DNA of 64,000 bases from assembly GCA_018105865.1 (NCBI GenBank), contig CM030861.1:2007984-2071983 (forward strand), given 5' to 3'. This DNA comes from Metaphire vulgaris (taxonomy: Eukaryota > Annelida > Clitellata > Crassiclitellata > Megascolecidae). The notes under the pieces are model-generated. The model saw only the letters and a program-made list of their open reading frames with translations, did no database searches and was not told where the DNA came from. Made by a program: the position numbers and the translations under genes. Positions 48,701 through 55,776 of this stretch are shown piece by piece; the stretch's first letter is position 1, and the number at the start of each line of letters is the position of its first letter.

Positions 48701-51700
48701 ATTGAATTGAAGGGGCCGCGGCACTATAAAGGTTGAGAACCGCTGCGCTACACCAATGCTACCCCATGACCATGGAACATTGTAGAACTTCCCTCTGATT
48801 GGTTATTTTAAGCCTTGGATTCTGCACTAATCAGCCATCAGATGCGGTTTTACTGCCTGTCTTGTATGACATCCTACGCTTGTCTTTTAATTAACCAGGA
48901 GTCAAATTTAGCCCGGATCTTCCGATCCGGGACGTCTGGCAAGATATCCGACACGGCTGGCATCAGATCCGGACCGTACTTTTTATTTGTTGTGATCTTT
49001 TGTTGTTTACTAAACTTTAGTACTTTTTCATGCACGGGAAAGAAAAGAAAACGTGAACTGTACTCTAAATGTTCGCTTAAATTGAATTTTAAAAAGTTGT
49101 GAAGAAATTTTGTGGCCGGAGGAAAAATAAGAAGATCCGGCATCTCTGAAAAAGTAATTTAACCGCTGCTTTTAACTAGAGCCATGTTAGTTTTTTAATC
49201 GCGGGTTTTAACGCGCATGTTGTGTCATTGATAAAACAGTTAACAACGTTAAACAACTGACGTTAGAGTGTTTACTTTATCATTTTGTTTACTTTATCTC
49301 GCCTCTCTTGTAAAGAGACCGCAGTCGGACATGCAGGACTAAGTACTCGTAGCCTCATAACTTATTTTATTTAAACGTGTTTTCAAATTAAGCAAGAATT
49401 CAAAAAACCTATCACCAGCCACAGAAAGTAGTCGCTCAGAGAACTGACTCGGACATTTCGCAGTCACAATCGCAATACTCTAGTATGGGTAACTGGTTAC
49501 GAAGTTAAGATTATGAATTAATAAAGGTCGCAAAGTTCACAAAACGAGAGCATTACTGTCGGTTTTATTTGTAAATTAAATTTACTAGTTCTAGAGAGTC
49601 AACAAAATGATGTCAACGAGCATAATTTATTTTATTAAAGTCAATTTGGGAAGTATTCGATAGTTGAATTCATTCATTCATTCATTCTTGGACGATTTCT
49701 ATAGCGCTGTAACAAGGCTGAGGCCCACAACAAAAGCACTTTAACATCTCAACTATACCCCAACCCAAACAGATGCGTTTTTAAGCTCTTGATGAAGTGC
49801 TCAGGAGTATTAGCCGTGGTGACGTCGTCAGGAAGAGAGTTCCACAAGATGGGGTTGCCACGTGTGAAGGATCTCTCTCCAAACTTAGTACCGGTAGTCT
49901 TGGAGGGAGGAGGAACATGAAGTTTGACCCTACCACTCGAACGGAGTGACGATCTCCTATCACTGCACTGCGGTCTCTTTACAAGAGAGGCGAGATAAAG
50001 TAAACAAAATGATAAAGTAAACACTCTAACGTCAGTTGTTTAACGTTGAACATTAACTGTTTTATCAATGACAATGTTGCAGCAGTGTTCATTCAGCAGT
50101 GAAACCAATGGAGCAGGTTTAATTAATTGAAAATTTTGTCATTCTATTGTTGATCAAACAAAATTTGCGTTACAATTTTTAACGGTGTTAATTTTTTTAA
50201 TCACAGTTAGTTCTTTGATGCATTAGTAAATGCATTAATTTGACAGGCCCCACTCTTAACACTGAGACCAAAATATTTCTTTTAGGATTATATCAAAGAC
50301 AGTTAGTTAGCTAATTAAAATTTAAAAATAATAATTGAATTTTTGTGGATTATTATTTTTATTGTTTAGCCTTTAGAATAATACATTTTCTGATGGCTTA
50401 ATGTTATCAGAAGCAACATTTGTTTTAAAAAGAGTGAACTCCGTTAAGATAAGAACAAAATTAAGTCAATTTAGATACATATGCATAATTACAGTGTTAG
50501 CATGCCTGTGTTTAACGGTATTGCCAAACTGTAATCAGTGTAATAAACTATGTACCCGGCGTGGTCATGGGTTCATTTTTTAAAACCCAACTCATCATGA
50601 TTCGCCAACCCACGAAAGCAATAGGGTCACTTGACCCAACCTATGTACCCAAACCAACATAATACATTAAAATTTCTTAAACTATGATTTATTTTCTTAC
50701 CCAACCCAATCCAACCCACCATAAACATGGACATTTCTGACCCAACCCAACCCATGGGTGGACCCACCCCATGTCCATGTCTGCTATGTACCACTGTATT
50801 ATTATTATTATTATTATTACGAACATTTCTATAGCGCAAATTTTCGCAAAGCAGCAAATGCAGCAAATGCGCTGTAATCAGTGGCATTTAATTGAGAGGT
50901 GCATTGGTCGTTTGATGATCAGTGTGGTCCTCTGACAGGTCCTTTTCTTAGGAGTGCAATGGAATAATTGATCGGCCTTAAGGAGATATTGGTTGCTTTG
51001 CACTTGGAGAGAGTGCAGGCGCTGCACTAGCTTCCCGTCTATTGTCTGGTTGTCTGATGGATGGTGCTTGTGCCGTTGTCTTGAGTAATTCTCCCCCCTC
51101 CTGTTGAAGATTACGAATGAAGGAAGGGTTGTTGAGATGATTTGGCGAATAGGCTTTCCTGGTAAATGTCCAGAATTTTCGTGTTTTTTTGGCAACCACA
51201 CCTACCTGATACATTGATCTCATAGCATTTGTAATCGCATTGATCAGGATTTGATGTATTCAGTTCATATCAATACAGTACAACTTCGTTGTAATGGACT
51301 CGGGTATAATGTATACTCGGTTATAAAGTACCACAATACACAGTCCCGTGTACGGTAATGCGCTACGGTATCTGATGTAACGTACCTCAGATATAGCATG
51401 CTAAATTTTACACACCTGTTAAGTATACATTATAACGATGGATGGGTGAACGTCCCGGGATCGAGTCGTGTTGCCGGCGGCCAACCAAGCCGTTCATCGC
51501 TTTGGCGTCGATAAATTGGTAGCATCGTTAAGCTGCTACGGTAAAGCGCAGGTCTAGAGAAAGCAATAGCAACCTACTCTAGATTAATTAACTGGCATAA
51601 GCCACCTGCATTGCTGCTTGCCTAGAACACGGAGACCAGCACCTGACCCTATGCTTCACGAGTGGACATGGGTCCATTTTTTAAAACTTAACCCAACCCA

Positions 51701-52964
51701 ACCCATCATTATTCCGACCCAACCCACAAAAGCAATAGGATTACTTAACCCAACCCACCGCAATACATTACAATTTTGTAAACCAGTTATTGACCGTAGG
51801 AAATTAGTCAATAAATTCGGTTCTGTGGCCAACCCAACCGACCATAAAGTTGGAAATTTGTGACCCAGTCCAAACCTTGGGTGGACTCAACCCATGGCCT
51901 TGTCTTCTATGCTTGTTCAAGTGCAGGACTAGGAACTATATCTTCTGTTGGTTTTCTAGTGTATGCCGCTCTTCCATAGCCGGAGTTTTGGTTATAATTG
52001 AGATCATTAGAGCCAGGTTGTGTTACATTCATAATTGAACGACCGATATATTATGTTTTTTCTCGCTGTGTAAGTAGCACACACAAGTATTATTTTTCAA
52101 GAACTGATCAATGTTGACATTAAGATTTCATGAGATCTGAATCGAATGTTAGATGCAAAAGATTTGGGGAGAAAAAAATGGATCTTTTAATGGCATTGTT
52201 TCTAATTGACCATGTCTATTGATTTATAAAAAAACTCTATCTGGAATATGTAAAGAATATAGTGCATTATGCACCGGCAGAGACGACACTAATTGGGCGT
52301 AGTCGTATCCCAACTCAATGCAGACAAATTGCTTGTACCGAATGTGGAGCAATTTGCTGTGTGAAGGAGCCATGTTAGCCCTTCCTGTTGCTTTTGTTAC
52401 TTGACCAAATTGCCATAATATACCTGATATGTAGGCTCCATCATGAGTCATGCATGTCTTGTCATGGCACGCACACCTATTATGCTCCATTATACACATG
52501 AGATTCCAGGACTTGATATCACCACCAGGTCTATCACAGACATTTAGTAGCACTTGCGATGGAATTTGGCATTGCTAGACCATTTTTACATTAGTTGGGT
52601 AATCTAGCATTGCATTGACGCGTTACGTCAAGCGGTTAATGCAATTAGCATTAACGGGAACTGCACCACTCATGTGCCACGTGACAAGGTCACTGATAAA
52701 TTGTGATATTTAAGTGACAACTGTTTAGCGGTTGTGCAGCCATTGAAATGTTAGAAGCTTTTATGTCATTACGTAATCGACAGGTTAACCCTTTATGTTC
52801 TAGCTCTTCCCCACCTCTTAACCCTTTGTTCGAGATAACAAGTGGTGGTGGTGGTGGTAACTATCCCTTAGATTAGTTGATTAGTAGTTCAAATTTCACT
52901 GGTTTAAAAGTTTTTGCACCCTTAGCCACCATAGGTATAATGTCTGTCTGTCTCTCTCTCATTT

Positions 52965-53051
<87 letters not shown>

Positions 53052-55723
53052 CACATCCACTTTGACCAGAGAGTTACCAGGATCTTGTGGTAAAATGCAC
53101 TGAGTAAAGGTGTTCCAAAGTTTTTGTCTTGGGAACCATTTAGGTGTGAAATTGGTGGCACCTTCCCAGTTTCATTTTACGACCTCTGCTGACCAAAATT
53201 GTCTTCTTTCACTGCGACTCTTTCCATTAGATGGACCTTTTCTCTGCCGCCCTTTATAATGGTGGTGTTGACTTAATTGGAACTTTGTACACCTGCAGTT
53301 GCCTCAGGCAGGTTCTTAAGGTTCAGGTAAATCCTCTGATTCTTCCAATGGCCAACAAAGCTGGAGAAAACCTAGGTTTTTTAGAAACAAAATTAAGTTT
53401 TTTAGGATGTTAGGTTTACCGCCCCTGGTAGGTTTTTTTTTTTAAATTAGGTTTTAATGTTTGGCATGTCAACATCCTTAAACCATTCTCTGTATTCTAG
53501 TCACATATATGTACTGTCTGCCGAGAGTTAAAACCTTGAAAAACATTAAAGATTAGTTTTTTTCACTTAAAAAACCTAACCCTGTAAGCATAAAATCTGC
53601 ATTTTTAGGTTCTTAGGTTTTCAAAAAAAACTAATATACTTCACTTTTTAAAGCAGCGTTTTCCAACCATGATAGCCAACAAAACTGTCACGTGACCAAC
53701 GGTTTAACCTGACTGCATTTCCTGTGGACCAGCATAGCCTGATTTAATATCTATTTACCGCCAATTAATGAATAACCTGGATCTGGAATGACCTGGATCT
53801 GGAATGACCTGGATGGTCTTTTGCAGATGGATTTGAAGTACCGGTATCATTCATCGATTGATACCCTTGGGTGTTAGAACTGGTGCTATATAGAAGTGCA
53901 TAATTTGAGCGTTATTTTGCTTATGTTTTTGTCTCTCTCTCTTCAGATCTCTCACATGCACATTGGCAGTGTGGAGAAGAGAACCGCCACAGCCAATGGT
54001 CGTCCACTGCAGATTCGCTGTAAAAATTTCCAGAACGCGACCTTCGTTATTCCGTGCGAGCGCGACTGTCAGGATGTCAGCTCCTCGCTGCTCACTCTTT
54101 CCCAACCAGGTCTGTCTGTGCTCGGTGCTCACTGTGTATTTCGTTGCTTTTTAGGGCGTTGCCTTGGCAACCCGAACCACCGGATAACGTTTAACTCTTT
54201 TGCCCCTATGGCTCCTGTGCGTCGGTTCCCTGTCCCCTAGGCCCTAGGCCCTAGGGCCTAGGCTCCTGGGGAAAATTATGGGGTTGTAATCGATTTTAGT
54301 TTCCCTTGTAGTCCTCCGTCTAAGGACATTTATATCTATCTATCTTTCCAGTGAAGTTAATATTCACACTAATGCCGATTAATAATTATTATTTCAGATA
54401 TTAATATAAGCATTATTCTTGATTCAACAATAAACCAAAGTGTATTTATGCAAAAACAGGTTTAGCATGGTCGTCTTGCCTTGCATTTTATTAACGTCTT
54501 GACGCATTTCACGTGGGCTCTTATATCACTGTTGTCATGACAATGTATGCAAGATACAAAATTAGCAACAGCAGCTTAGTATTTGCCTTTCTGTGCAAAG
54601 GTTATAAATGTTTAATTTTATCTGCTCATGAACCTGTGTCTTCCTGCTAATGCCATTGATTTTATTCAAGAGAGAGACAGGCAGACAGATAGATAGAGAC
54701 AGACAGAGGTCGACAGACAAGCAGAGACAGACAGACAGACAGAAAGTGAGAGACAGAAAGTGAGAGATACTGAGAGACAAAAAAATATTTTGCAATCCAA
54801 CAAGGATCTAATTTTTAGTGTCGTCTTTCACTCCCTCATTTCCTCGTTTCCTCTATTCTTCATTCAATCCTTGTCTCGTTTAAGCACCTCTGAAAACATC
54901 ACGACCAGGTAATCAATGGACCCGATTATCATAGGATTTACAGTGATTACTGATCGGGCATTTTATGAGCTCGGCTTAACACTTTCACCTGCTGTCTAAA
55001 TTTGTCATCACCTTGTTTGGAACAAGGTAGAATTTCCCACTGACAATTACTGATTGATCTCTTATATGAAAGAAACAAACACACACAAACACACACAAAC
55101 ACATGCACACACAGGTGTAAGAAGTACTGGTATATTATTTTTAATTATAACATGCAGCATTTATCCAGTATTTTTTAATGTAACAACTTTAAAACATTTT
55201 ATATATTTTTAAAAATTTATATTTTTCAGATTTTGTAACATGCCTAGTATATTGCCTACTTATTTTGTTTAGCCTCAGTTCATGTTTTCCTTAACCCCTT
55301 AACTGGGCAACTATTTGTAACTCAGTGTAAAATGGACGAGTGTTACTCGGGGCACCCAGTTAAGAAGTTAAATTAATGCCAGTTATGCTCACCCGCAACT
55401 GTTTATTTCAGTCATTATTTACTTTCTTAAATCACTGATTTATCTGCATCTTCTTTTCTCTCTCTCCACCCCACAGCTCTTGTTTGGTTAAATTTGATAA
55501 GAATGTCTACAATGAGACTTTACCTGCAACTTTAGGGTTGCAATTTATTTGACTGCTTTGCTGATATATTTTTTGTGGAATTTTAGTTCAAATAATTAAT
55601 TTATCAGAATCACTGCTTGTGATAATAGAGAAAATAGAGAGAAGTGAGGGAAAGAGAGAGTGAGAGAGAAGAAGAGAGGAGAAGATGAGAACATTAAAAT
55701 GCACTAAATGCAAAAATTGCCTG

Positions 55724-55776
<53 letters not shown>

